A stretch of 64,000 nucleotides of DNA from a bacterium (GTDB taxonomy: Bacteria; Armatimonadota; Fimbriimonadia; Fimbriimonadales; Fimbriimonadaceae): positions 186,001 through 250,000 of the forward strand of contig PNMZ01000001.1 in the NCBI GenBank assembly GCA_013823945.1. The letters run 5' to 3'. The notes beneath the pieces were generated by a model. That model did no database searches, was not told where the DNA came from, and was given only the letters and a program-made list of their open reading frames with translations. Numbering within the stretch: position 1 is the stretch's first letter; each line of letters begins with the position of its first letter. The position numbers and the translations under genes are program-made. This document shows positions 46,214-54,023 of the stretch, piece after piece.

Positions 46214-46504
46214 ATGTCAATTTCGCTCGACGAGGTGCGCCACGTCGCCAATCTCGCCCGACTCCAACTCTCCGAAACCGAACTCCTGAGCTTCCAAGGC
46301 CAACTCAACTCCCTCCTCGGACACTTCGAAGATATCCAAAACCTCGATGTGAGCGGCGTCGCTCCAAAACCCCACGCCGTCGCAATGCAAAACGTCTTTG
46401 CTCGAGATATCGCCCATCAGCCCCTCCCCCGCGAAGAAGCCCTCCGCAACTCCGCCGATACCAAAGCCGGCCTCTTCATCGTTCCCACTATCATCGAAGA
46501 ATAA
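46214..46504 (+). CDS. gatC: Aspartyl/glutamyl-tRNA amidotransferase subunit C
   Basis: 96-residue small subunit that holds GatA and GatB together. The ISLDEVRHVANLARLQLSETELLSFQGQLNSLLGHFEDIQNLD opening is the typical GatC start, and the tail has LREDxx-like LPREEALRNSADTKAGLFIVPTIIEE. Together with GatAB it converts Glu-tRNA-Gln and Asp-tRNA-Asn to Gln- and Asn-tRNA. gatA follows 24 bp later. Confidence 0.96.
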   Translation: MSISLDEVRHVANLARLQLSETELLSFQGQLNSLLGHFEDIQNLDVSGVAPKPHAVAMQNVFARDIAHQPLPREEALRNSADTKAGLFIVPTIIEE

Positions 46505-46528
46505 CCCGTCAAGCCCAAGGATTCTCCA

Positions 46529-47977
46529 TTGCTCAACCAACTCACCGCCGCTGAAATCGCCGCCAAACTCCGCGCCAAAGAGGTTTCCGCTCGCGAAGTC
46601 ACCCAATCCTTCCTCGATAGAATCGTCAAGGAAGACCCGCACTACAACGCTTTCCTTACCGTCAACTCGGATCAAGCCCTTGCCCAAGCTGATCAAGCCC
46701 AATCCAAAATCGACTCCGGCGAGCACCACCCGCTCTGCGGCATACCAATCGCCCTCAAAGACAACCTTAGCACCCGAAACATCAAAACCACTTGCGCAAG
46801 CCGCATCCTGGAAAATTACGTCCCTCCGTTCACCGCTACATCTGTCCAAAAGCTCGATGACATCGGTGCAATTTCAATCGGAAAAACGAACCTGGACGAA
46901 TTCGCCATGGGTACAACCAACGAGAACAGTGCCTTCGGTTCCGTTCACAACCCTTGGGACACCGAGCGAGCCCCCGGCGGCTCATCAGGTGGCTCTGCTG
47001 TTGCTGTCTCCGCTGAACTCGCCCCTCTCAGCCTCGGGAGCGACACGGGTGGGTCAATCCGGTTCCCCGCTGCCCTTTGCGGAGTCGTCGGGTTCAAGCC
47101 AACGTACGGCCGAGTCTCGCGCTACGGCCTCGTCGCTTTTGCCTCCTCCCTCGATCAAATCGGTCCATTTGCCAAAAACGTTGAAGATGCCGCCCTCCTC
47201 GCCAACGCAATCTCTGGTCACGATCCGCTCGATTCCACCAGCCTCAAAAATTCCCAAATCAATACCTCGGATCTCAAAACTGGCTCGTTACGGGGACTTC
47301 GGCTCGGTATCCCCGAAGAACTCTTCGGCCCCGAAATCGATCCCCAAGTCCGCGAAGTCTTTGAACTCGCTTGCGATAATCTCGCCCGTGAGGGTGCCGA
47401 AATCAAGCGACTATCTCTCCCCAGCATCAACTACGGCGTCACAACCTACTACATCATTGCTCCCGCCGAGGCAAGTTCAAACCTCGCTCGATTCGACGGA
47501 GTCCGGTTTGGTCCCCGAATTGAAAAAGAAGGTCACATCGAGTCATTTTCTGCCACCCGCGGCGAGCTCTTCGGCCCCGAAGTCAAGCTCCGAATCATGG
47601 TCGGCACCTACGCCCTCAGTAGCGGCTATTACGACGCCTATTATCATCGCGCTCAACAAGTCCGCGGACTCATGACCGCTGAATTCGAGCGTGCTTACCA
47701 AGACCTCGACTTCATCATTTCCCCGACCAGTCCCATCGTCGCCCCCAAGCTCGGAGGCATCACCGATCAAATGGCCCTCAAAGCCCTCGATCTCTGCACC
47801 ATCCCCGCCAACATGGGCGGCTTCCCCAGCATCAGCATCCCTTGTGGCCTCGCCTATGACCTCCCCGTCGGATTCCAACTCACCGGACCGGTTATGTCCG
47901 ACGAGAAAATCCTTCAAGCCAGCTACGCTATCGAACAAGCTTTCGGACGGGACTACCGCCGCCCCCCCATCCTCTAA
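46529..47977 (+). CDS. gatA: Aspartyl/glutamyl-tRNA amidotransferase subunit A
   Basis: Amidase-signature enzyme that frees ammonia from glutamine. The Ser-cisSer-Lys triad is seen: Lys77 in IALKDNL, the cis-Ser in PGGSSGGSAVAV and the nucleophile Ser in GSDTGGSIRFPA. 482 residues, normal. TTG start (46529); MLNQLTAAEIAAKLRAKEVS is the family opening. gatB is not in the window. Confidence 0.97.
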   Translation: MLNQLTAAEIAAKLRAKEVSAREVTQSFLDRIVKEDPHYNAFLTVNSDQALAQADQAQSKIDSGEHHPLCGIPIALKDNLSTRNIKTTCASRILENYVPPFTATSVQKLDDIGAISIGKTNLDEFAMGTTNENSAFGSVHNPWDTERAPGGSSGGSAVAVSAELAPLSLGSDTGGSIRFPAALCGVVGFKPTYGRVSRYGLVAFASSLDQIGPFAKNVEDAALLANAISGHDPLDSTSLKNSQINTSDLKTGSLRGLRLGIPEELFGPEIDPQVREVFELACDNLAREGAEIKRLSLPSINYGVTTYYIIAPAEASSNLARFDGVRFGPRIEKEGHIESFSATRGELFGPEVKLRIMVGTYALSSGYYDAYYHRAQQVRGLMTAEFERAYQDLDFIISPTSPIVAPKLGGITDQMALKALDLCTIPANMGGFPSISIPCGLAYDLPVGFQLTGPVMSDEKILQASYAIEQAFGRDYRRPPIL

Positions 47978-47992
47978 AACGTAAGGACTCCC

Positions 47993-48847
47993 ATGGACGA
48001 CATCCGACGACGCGACCTCAAAGTGCTATTCGTCGAAATCCTTGGGTTTCGTTGCGTCGCGTCCATCCTCTTTGTTGGATTCCTGGCTTGGCTCATTTCG
48101 AGCAACCCATTTGGTAGTCCCGAATGGACTTTCCCCGTCGCCGGGGGCTTGATCGGATACGCCCTCTTCACCGCATTCCAACGATCAATTCCAAAACGAT
48201 TCCACCACGAACGGTTCCGATACCTCTGGAAAGAATGTAACCAACGCCACGAAAAACTCCGCGCGGCCTTGCAAAAGTCACGCAAAAATAAATTCGCCGA
48301 GCTTTCCGAACTCGAAAGAACTGTTGATCGCACAATGCCCGATATCTACCGGGCAATTCGCCGGGCCGATCTCGTCCTCCGCGAAATCCAACAGTCAGAG
48401 GCCCTCGTCTCCCCAAGATCCATCGCCCATGAACGCACCGTCGATGACAGCCAAGCCCAAGAACTCTACAAAGTTGCCGACCGCAATATCGCCGAATACA
48501 CCCAACACTTCAAACAAGCCATCGGCGGAGTCGAACGAGCCGAAGCCCAAGCAGTAGTTTTCAGCACAACCCTCGACACCCTCCGGATCCGCCTCCTGAA
48601 TTACAGCCTCTCCGGCCGTTCTCCGGAAGCTGAAACAAAAGAATTTCTCAACATTGTCGCCGAAGCGAAAATGCAGTTTGCCAGCATTGATAAAGCCCTC
48701 GACGAAATCGAATTAATGCCATTCACCGAGACAATCCACACCCTCCGCAGCGAATCAGACTCCCCCCGTCCCCAGCTCGAGAAACCCCAAAACCCTCCCC
48801 CAATTCCCGATCAAGCCCGTCAAAAAATTGATAACTCGGAACAATGA
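47993..48847 (+). CDS. Two-helix membrane protein with coiled-coil domain, unknown function
   Basis: 284 residues. Two adjacent N-terminal membrane helices (VASILFVGFLAWLI and FPVAGGLIGYALFTAF), then a strongly charged helical body (KECNQRHEKLRAALQKSRKNKFAELSELERTVDR and further) predicted to be coiled coil, and a Pro-rich tail. No known family recognised. It lies in a tight row with gatA (15 bp) and ispE (4-bp overlap). Confidence 0.65.
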   Translation: MDDIRRRDLKVLFVEILGFRCVASILFVGFLAWLISSNPFGSPEWTFPVAGGLIGYALFTAFQRSIPKRFHHERFRYLWKECNQRHEKLRAALQKSRKNKFAELSELERTVDRTMPDIYRAIRRADLVLREIQQSEALVSPRSIAHERTVDDSQAQELYKVADRNIAEYTQHFKQAIGGVERAEAQAVVFSTTLDTLRIRLLNYSLSGRSPEAETKEFLNIVAEAKMQFASIDKALDEIELMPFTETIHTLRSESDSPRPQLEKPQNPPPIPDQARQKIDNSEQ

Positions 48848-49677
48848 TCTGCTCAACCATTAGCCCAGCAAAAATCAACACTTTCCTTGCCGTCGATCCC
48901 CCAGACCACAGCAATTTCCACCCCATCCGCTCTTACTTCCAATCTATTTCCCTTGCCGATCATCTCCAAATTCAAGATTCCCCGTCCGGGAAAGATGAGC
49001 TCATCTGCAATTGGCCCAATCTTCCCGAAAACAATACTCTCACTAAAACCCTTCGATTAGCCCGGGAGCTGGTGCCCATCGCTCCGCTCCGGATAACACT
49101 CACAAAGGTAATTCCAAACGAAGCCGGACTCGGTGGTGGCTCGTCCAACGCCGCCGCCCTGCTCCGGTGTCTCAACCACATAAACCCGGAGTTCGTAACC
49201 GCGCAGTTTGCCCGAGAAATCGCATTCGCCGTCGGAGCCGATGTCCCCTACTTCCTGACCGGAGGTCTTGCCCAAGTCGAAGGCTATGGCGAAATCATCA
49301 AGCCCTTACCCGACCGACCAAGACAACATTTAGTCGTTGTCAAACCCTCGGAAGGAATGCCTACACCACTCGCATACAAGAAACTTGACCAAGCCCCTCG
49401 GCCCGCCAAGCTATTTCCGGAAAACCACGACACTTACTACAATGATTTTGAGCGTGTCGCCCCCTGCATTTGCGGAGACATCGCCGAACGTCTCCAGGTT
49501 CACGGTGCTACAGCTGCTCTCATGACCGGATCGGGCACCGCAGTTTTTGGCGTATTCCCCACCGATTCAGCGGCAGCACAAGCCCTCCCATTCCTCGAGT
49601 CAGAAAACCTCGGCGAACTATTCCTCTGCCATACTTTAGCCCGCGAAGAATCGCTATGCACGACATTGTCATCCTAG
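48844..49677 (+). CDS. ispE: 4-diphosphocytidyl-2-C-methyl-D-erythritol kinase
   Basis: GHMP kinase of the non-mevalonate isoprenoid pathway. SPAKINTFLAV (Lys10 at the substrate site) opens; the ATP loop PNEAGLGGGSSNAA is at ~88-101 and the third motif MTGSGTAVFGVF closes. Asp in ADVPYFLTGG is the probable catalytic base. At 277 residues it is of ordinary length. The start overlaps the preceding gene by 4 bp; the end overlaps the next by 22 bp. Confidence 0.95.
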   Translation: MICSTISPAKINTFLAVDPPDHSNFHPIRSYFQSISLADHLQIQDSPSGKDELICNWPNLPENNTLTKTLRLARELVPIAPLRITLTKVIPNEAGLGGGSSNAAALLRCLNHINPEFVTAQFAREIAFAVGADVPYFLTGGLAQVEGYGEIIKPLPDRPRQHLVVVKPSEGMPTPLAYKKLDQAPRPAKLFPENHDTYYNDFERVAPCICGDIAERLQVHGATAALMTGSGTAVFGVFPTDSAAAQALPFLESENLGELFLCHTLAREESLCTTLSS

Positions 49678-50387
49678 CAGGCGGTAAAGCCGACACAGAA
49701 ACCCAAGAAAAGCTGGGAGTTATCTCAACTTCAGAACTTCCTTGGCGCGGTTCAACCTTCCTTGATCATGTCCACTCCGTCGCATCAGAATTCACCGATC
49801 CAATCGTCATCGGCGGACCGGAGCGACCCAACTTCCGTCAAGCCCCAGGCGGAAAGTCTTTCGTCGAATCCCTCCAAACCGGGGCAAGTCTCGTCAAGTC
49901 GTCACACTTTCTGCTTATCACCGCTGACCTCCCATTCTTGAAAGCAGATTCAATCCGCCAATTCCTCTCAAACACCGATCCCGATGCCGGATGGAACTAT
50001 CCCATCATTCCTCTTGAGCTCTGCCAAAAAGAATTCCCCGAACTCCCACGCACGAGCCTAAAACTGCGCGAGGGCCTCTTCACCGGCGGCAATATCTGCC
50101 TTATCGAAATCTCTGCATTCAAGGCCGCCCTGCCCATTATTCAAAAATCATACGATGCGCGAAAATCCCCGATCAAACTCGGCCAAATCGCTGGTATCAA
50201 AACCCTGGCTCTCATTCTCGCCACCAAACTCATCCCCCGCGCAACCCCAATTCCCGCCCTCGAAAAAACCGTCGGAAAGTTTCTCAAATCACCCGCCAAA
50301 GCCGTAATCACTCATGCCGCCGATATCGGAACCGATATCGATTCATATTCTCAATATCAAGCAATCATAAGGGGTTCAGAATCCTAA
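49656..50387 (+). CDS. MobA-like nucleotidyltransferase (NTP_transf_3)
   Basis: 243 residues. HDIVILAGGKAD is the nucleotide-binding start (LAGGxx), followed by LLITADLPFLKADSI with the metal-binding Asp, and TGGNICLIE. The middle resembles MobA/CofC-type guanylyl- or cytidylyltransferases, but the true substrate is not readable. Overlap of 22 bp with ispE suggests coupling, and a CTP-linked role next to the methylerythritol pathway is possible; ispD itself normally has an LAAGxGxR start that is absent here. Confidence 0.75.
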   Translation: MHDIVILAGGKADTETQEKLGVISTSELPWRGSTFLDHVHSVASEFTDPIVIGGPERPNFRQAPGGKSFVESLQTGASLVKSSHFLLITADLPFLKADSIRQFLSNTDPDAGWNYPIIPLELCQKEFPELPRTSLKLREGLFTGGNICLIEISAFKAALPIIQKSYDARKSPIKLGQIAGIKTLALILATKLIPRATPIPALEKTVGKFLKSPAKAVITHAADIGTDIDSYSQYQAIIRGSES

Positions 50388-50408
50388 GATCACTCCGATA
50401 ACCAAAGA

Positions 50409-50669
50409 GTGCAACTCCAGGTCGTCGAACACCAAGAGCCCGAAACCAGCCGAACTCGGGACTATCTCCAAACAATCCACGGCGTTCTAAACGTGGATGT
50501 TTGGACAAGTGGCGACAAGATCCTTGCCCGTGTTGAGGTCAACGACTGGTCAATTCTGAGCGATACCGATCTGAGAATGGCGTGCAAAAAGAAACTCGGA
50601 GCCAAATTGACTCCGAGCCTCATCATGATTGAACGCATCATCGGCGAACGCCAACGATCAGCCGCATAA
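50409..50669 (+). CDS. Small 86-residue protein, unknown function
   Basis: GTG start. An alpha/beta-looking cytosolic protein with VVEHQEPETSRTRDYLQTIHGVLNVDVWTSGDKILARVEV and a basic segment RMACKKKLGAKLTPSLIMIER. The pattern of hydrophobic strands around GVLNVDVW recalls ferredoxin-like small folds, but no family can be named. It comes 21 bp after the nucleotidyltransferase gene and converges with the small zinc-type gene on the other strand. Confidence 0.55.
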   Translation: MQLQVVEHQEPETSRTRDYLQTIHGVLNVDVWTSGDKILARVEVNDWSILSDTDLRMACKKKLGAKLTPSLIMIERIIGERQRSAA

Positions 50670-50670
50670 T

Positions 50671-50838
50671 CTATCGCCGGGGTTCCGGCTTAATTTCGAC
50701 GCCATTCTCGTCGAGCTTGATTTCACTAATATTCCGAAGCTCTCGGTTCGGACAGTTGTTACATACCTTCTGAACATTGATTGTCGCAAACCAGTTCGGC
50801 ATGTGTTCAATCTCTTTTCCGCAATCGCACTTAACCAT
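50671..50838 (-). CDS. Very small (55-residue) zinc-ribbon-like protein
   Basis: Reads MVKCDCGKEIEHMPNWFATI, then a VCNNCPNRE motif and an acidic/basic end. Two Cys pairs (CxC and CxxC, ~20 residues apart) fit a zinc ribbon. AGGAA stands nine bases before the ATG. It is too short for usual gene finding but has a clear frame with protein-like composition. Function unknown; such proteins often bind nucleic acid or act as adaptors. Confidence 0.65.
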   Translation of the reverse strand: MVKCDCGKEIEHMPNWFATINVQKVCNNCPNRELRNISEIKLDENGVEIKPEPRR

Positions 50839-50852
50839 TTGTTGTTCCTATC

Positions 50853-51140
50853 TTATTCCGACGCCTCCGTCGGTTTCTCGGTCCCCCTCGGGCGGGACTC
50901 CACATACTCACTGTAAGTCTGCAACGCTTGCTGATGAGTCAACCAACCGTTAACTAGCATCGCAACTCCCCCCACCAAATAAAACAATACAAGGCCCGTC
51001 TCAAATTTTTGACCCGGATCGCGAATGACTGCTTCGCCCCTAATCAAACCTAAAACCGCAAGACCCAAGAGAGCAAAACCAAACACAAAAAATGTGTTCT
51101 TCCACCAAACTGGACTTGCCGGAGATTTATCCTTCACCAA
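50853..51140 (-). CDS. Small two-helix membrane protein
   Basis: 95 residues: a short basic start with SPVWWKN, a helix (TFFVFGFALLGLAVLGLI), a polar loop (RGEAVIRDPGQKFE), a second helix (TGLVLFYLVGGVAMLVNGWL) and a charged tail. No family recognised. It is part of a - strand row of three short genes (51332-50671) that may be one transcript. Confidence 0.65.
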   Translation of the reverse strand: MVKDKSPASPVWWKNTFFVFGFALLGLAVLGLIRGEAVIRDPGQKFETGLVLFYLVGGVAMLVNGWLTHQQALQTYSEYVESRPRGTEKPTEASE

Positions 51141-51158
51141 GGGAGCAAGATACCCGCC

Positions 51159-51332
51159 CTAAGCCTGAATATCGACAATCTTGCCCTTTGGCTCTAGCAT
51201 TTTGAGGAGTTCAGTCGCCGATTCCTTCTGACCATCTAGGGCTTTCTTCAAAACCTTAGCCTGGTGTTGCAGTCGGGCCACATCTTCCGTCGGTCGAATA
51301 ACCGGAACACTTCCATTGGAACCTACACGCAT
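51159..51332 (-). CDS. Very small (57-residue) helical protein
   Basis: Reads MRVGSNGSVPVIRPTEDVAR followed by a coiled helix (LQHQAKVLKKALDGQKESATELLKMLEP) and KGKIVDIQA. The heptad-like pattern suggests a coiled coil. It has no good RBS. The frame ends TAG just before the two-helix membrane gene. No function assigned; real-gene status rests on composition and the open row of short genes. Confidence 0.55.
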   Translation of the reverse strand: MRVGSNGSVPVIRPTEDVARLQHQAKVLKKALDGQKESATELLKMLEPKGKIVDIQA

Positions 51333-51381
51333 CGCAGTTCAATTCTCGGTACTCAGACGCAAATTGCTCACCCCAAAACCT

Positions 51382-51413
51382 AAAAAATTTGCCGGGTTGG
51401 CGAAACCCGGCAA
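51382..51413 (-). terminator. Rho-independent terminator of sigma-factor gene
   Basis: TTGCCGGGTT/AACCCGGCAA, a perfect 10-bp stem with a five-base loop, followed on the - strand by a run of T (A-run at 51382-51387 on +). Confidence 0.93.
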
Positions 51414-51448
51414 GCAAACTAATTGTTCGGAAACGAATGAAAATCTCG

Positions 51449-52054
51449 TCAGCCGACGCGGCGAATCGAAGGGCGAACAATCCCTTTCCGAATCACGACA
51501 TCACGGAGCAACTTACGGCCCCGATGAATGCGCGAACGCACCGTTCCAACCGTCGTCCCCTGCAGATCAGCAATATCTTGGTAACTCATCTCCTTAATAT
51601 CGCAGTAGTAGATTGCTTCACGGTAGACCGTCGGCAGCTCGCTCAAGGCAGATTTCAATTCCGCGGAGAACTCCTCCATCATCAACTCCTCATCCGCTTG
51701 CAGAGCATCATCGGGAATCGGAATCTCTTGAACTTCACCATCGCTCGGGCTGACCATGCTGTTCAAAGAATCAGCCTTGCGAATCGGATTGTCTCGTCGA
51801 CGATCATCCAAATAGGCCCGCTGCATGATTCGAAGCAACCAATTCAAGAATGGCCGACCCGGCATATAACTGTTAAAGCCCTTCCAAGCTTTGACATAAG
51901 TCTCTTGCAACAAATCTTGAGCGTCCGATGCGTTTCGCGTCAATTGCAACGCCATCGAATAAGCACGGCGCTCAGTCCGCTCGCGCATCCGCTCAAATTC
52001 CGCATAAATCTGCGGGGAAAGTTCGCCTCGATCGTCAGTGACCATGTTTTCCAT
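51449..52054 (-). CDS. ECF-type RNA polymerase sigma factor (RpoE-like)
   Basis: About 201 residues. Region 2: ERRAYSMALQLTRNASDAQDLLQETYVKAWKGFNSY; region 4: LSELPTVYREAIYYCDIKEMSYQDIADLQGTTVGTVRSRIHRGRKLLRD. This is close to the SigE/RpoE family that often handles envelope stress. ATG 52054 has GAGG nine bases upstream. No anti-sigma gene follows. A 16-base palindrome lies just upstream, and a receiver-like gene is divergent. Ends with a strong terminator. Confidence 0.93.
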   Translation of the reverse strand: MENMVTDDRGELSPQIYAEFERMRERTERRAYSMALQLTRNASDAQDLLQETYVKAWKGFNSYMPGRPFLNWLLRIMQRAYLDDRRRDNPIRKADSLNSMVSPSDGEVQEIPIPDDALQADEELMMEEFSAELKSALSELPTVYREAIYYCDIKEMSYQDIADLQGTTVGTVRSRIHRGRKLLRDVVIRKGIVRPSIRRVG

Positions 52055-52068
52055 AATGCGCCTCATAT

Positions 52069-52084
52069 CACGGAAGGTTCCGTG
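52069..52084. promoter_or_regulatory. Palindrome upstream of the sigma-factor start, possible operator
   Basis: CACGGAA-GG-TTCCGTG, a perfect 7-bp inverted repeat with a 2-base centre, 15 bases before the ATG. It could be a regulator site or a leader hairpin that limits translation. Seen in sequence; role inferred. Confidence 0.35.
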
Positions 52085-52225
52085 TATAACAAAAATAATA
52101 TCACTAATAAATGATGGTTTGCAACACTTCCCGAAGTTTCTTGCGCACTTTTCCCCAATATTCTTCCCCCAAACCCAATTTCTGAACCGTTGCAACCAGA
52201 CCTCCTCGTCTTCTATAGTCAAGAT

Positions 52226-52591
52226 ATGAAGTTCGTCCTCGTCTCAAAAGACCCCGAAGTTGTCAAGGCAACCGAAGGCGCATTCCAGCCCGACGACGAA
52301 CTTCTTATTTTTGACACCTGGCCCCCAGCCCTTGAAGCCTGCACCGACGCCGACCTCCTCTTTGTTGATCTCATCGCAACTCTCGACAAACCCCACAAAA
52401 TCGCTGGCTATGAAAAATTTGCCGAAGCGAAAATGGACCACGCCACCGCAAGCACAACTCCCCTCGTCCTCATTGCCCAACCAGATGACTACGAACTTGA
52501 CTTCATGGCTGGCTACCCAAACTTCGTTTTTGCCCACCTCCGCCGTCCAATCACCTACAAAATTTTCCGCCGCGCCAGCACTTGGGTCTAA
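52226..52591 (+). CDS. Receiver-like (pseudo-response-regulator) protein
   Basis: 121 residues. The layout is that of a CheY-like fold: MKFVLVSKDPEV start strand, LLIFDTWPPALE, a FVDLIATL strand that could hold the Asp, PLVLIAQPDDYELDFMAGYPNFVFAHLRRPITYKIF with the cis-Pro-like region; but the acidic pair near the start and the conserved Lys are missing or shifted. It is thus likely a phosphorylation-independent signal partner. It diverges from the sigma-factor gene. Confidence 0.6.
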   Translation: MKFVLVSKDPEVVKATEGAFQPDDELLIFDTWPPALEACTDADLLFVDLIATLDKPHKIAGYEKFAEAKMDHATASTTPLVLIAQPDDYELDFMAGYPNFVFAHLRRPITYKIFRRASTWV

Positions 52592-52628
52592 CCAATTTAT
52601 TGCTGGGAACCTCCCATCAAAGAACTTT

Positions 52629-52656
52629 TTGACATTCTTGTCGCGTTCAATATAAA
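52629..52656 (+). promoter_or_regulatory. Near-consensus sigma-70 promoter without obvious gene
   Basis: TTGACA (52629-52634), 16 bases, TATAAA (52651-52656). Best promoter match in the window. Nothing with a good start follows before 52890; the next gene lies on the other strand. Confidence 0.55.
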
Positions 52657-52890
52657 ACGATCAAGGCACGTTAATACACGTCCGTTCATCTCTCGATCAA
52701 AACTCTATCACCTCAAATCATGCCGCCCATTCTGTGAATCTCAAACAGAGGCAGGGAAAGCGTTTCATTTATTGCCCAAGTCGGTCAAAGCACGATCGGC
52801 CGAGTCGCTATCACAAATCCAACACCGATCTTCATGCACGTCTCAACCGGCACTCTCAGCGACTACAACGTCGCCCCTTAGAATGTAACT
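52657..52890. other. Gene-free stretch after the orphan promoter
   Basis: No ORF with start and RBS. One frame, without a start codon at its head, reads protein-like from about 52741 to 52881 (FIAQVGQSTIGRVAITNPT, ending LSDYNVAP then stop), which may be the remains of a gene or chance. A small RNA is the other option. Confidence 0.3.
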
Positions 52891-52923
52891 AAAAAACGGA
52901 GAGGCACTTGCTTGTGCCTCTCC
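52891..52923 (-). terminator. Rho-independent terminator of DUF4394 gene
   Basis: GGAGAGGCAC/GTGCCTCTCC, 10-bp stem and six-base loop; on the - strand it is followed by six T (A-run at 52891-52896 on +). Confidence 0.92.
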
Positions 52924-52950
52924 CAAATGAGAGTCAGACAAAAAATTTCC

Positions 52951-53841
52951 TTAGACGCGCCGCTTTCGAGCAAGTGCAACCAATGCCGCAATCCCAAGAA
53001 CGGTCATCGTCGCCGGCTCCGGCACTGCTTCGACCGCGAGGCCCCGAAGTGCAATCGAGTTATTCGACTGCGCACTTCCGACTGATCCCAGCAAGCTCAA
53101 AGAACCTGTCGAAAGATTCACCATTCCGAACTGCGAACCTGCCGCAGTCGGAAGCTGGAAGACCCCATACATGGTGTTCAATGTGCCATCAGTTAGGACG
53201 TCAATATCACCCAAAGCAGTAACGTCAACACCAAGCGAGCCAACCAAAACCTGAGTTCCAGAATTAGGCGGATTTTGAATATTGAGCACGTCCGACATCG
53301 AATCAACTGTATATTGAGTTGTCCCGGTCGCCGGGTTGTTGTCGTTGTTTGTGTAGGCGGTTCCAATAACATGAGGATTTCCCGAACCTTGATTCAGCAT
53401 CCCGTCAACAAAAGTCAGTCCCGAATCCACATTAATCCTCAAGTTCTGACCTAAGTTACTAACTACACGCAACCGGTCTGCCGCTGGATTGAAGTCGATT
53501 CCAAATTCACTTCCGGAAAGCGATAGAGCCTGTCCATTAGCCTGGTTGAACAAAGAGTTTTGAAAAGTCGCCGCACCGGTCTGTGTGTTCAGCGTGTAAA
53601 CATTTCCAAAGGATCCCAGACCATAAAGCCGTCCGTTCGAGGGTCGAAAATCAATGCCAACTAGCGATTCATTACTCATCAACCCACTGATGAATACTGA
53701 TTGGTTCAATTGCATGGGGGATGACGAGTCAAATCTCACTAACTGGTCTCGATCCGTCAATCCAAAGACATTCACGGCCAGAGCCGACTGCGCAAGCGCA
53801 ATCGTTCCAACTCCAATTCCAAAACTGAGCAACCTGTTCAT
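52951..53841 (-). CDS. DUF4394-type beta-propeller protein with PEP-CTERM tail
   Basis: About 296 residues: signal peptide (FGIGVGTIALAQSALA), a DUF4394 body (VNVFGLTDRDQLVRFDSSSP, VGIDFRPSNGRLYGLGSFGNVYTLNTQTGAAT, FGIDFNPAADRLRVVSNLGQNLRINVDSG), and the sorting tail VPEPATMTVLG, helix, ARKRRV. Its repeats of GIDFxPxxxRL(Y/R)V suggest a propeller. It should be exported and released or anchored by an exosortase. RBS GGAGAA stands before the ATG at 53841. Confidence 0.92.
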   Translation of the reverse strand: MNRLLSFGIGVGTIALAQSALAVNVFGLTDRDQLVRFDSSSPMQLNQSVFISGLMSNESLVGIDFRPSNGRLYGLGSFGNVYTLNTQTGAATFQNSLFNQANGQALSLSGSEFGIDFNPAADRLRVVSNLGQNLRINVDSGLTFVDGMLNQGSGNPHVIGTAYTNNDNNPATGTTQYTVDSMSDVLNIQNPPNSGTQVLVGSLGVDVTALGDIDVLTDGTLNTMYGVFQLPTAAGSQFGMVNLSTGSLSLLGSVGSAQSNNSIALRGLAVEAVPEPATMTVLGIAALVALARKRRV

Positions 53842-54023
53842 TTCTTCTCCAATAAAGTCAGACCGAGCTGACAAAACCACCTTATCAGTCACAAAGGAAG
53901 GTTCAATTTTCGTTCAGTTTCTATTCAGATTGGGAATGAGAACCAAGCAATTTTGCTTGGTACGCCGCTACCTCCAGTTGCTTGTAGACCCAGGCAAAAT
54001 TTCGGTTACACTAAAACAAAGCT

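Noticed and set aside
46398-47675. 425-codon open frame overlapping gatC/gatA in another frame
   Set aside because: Very Ser/Pro-rich translation typical of a shifted C-rich gene; gatC and gatA are certain.
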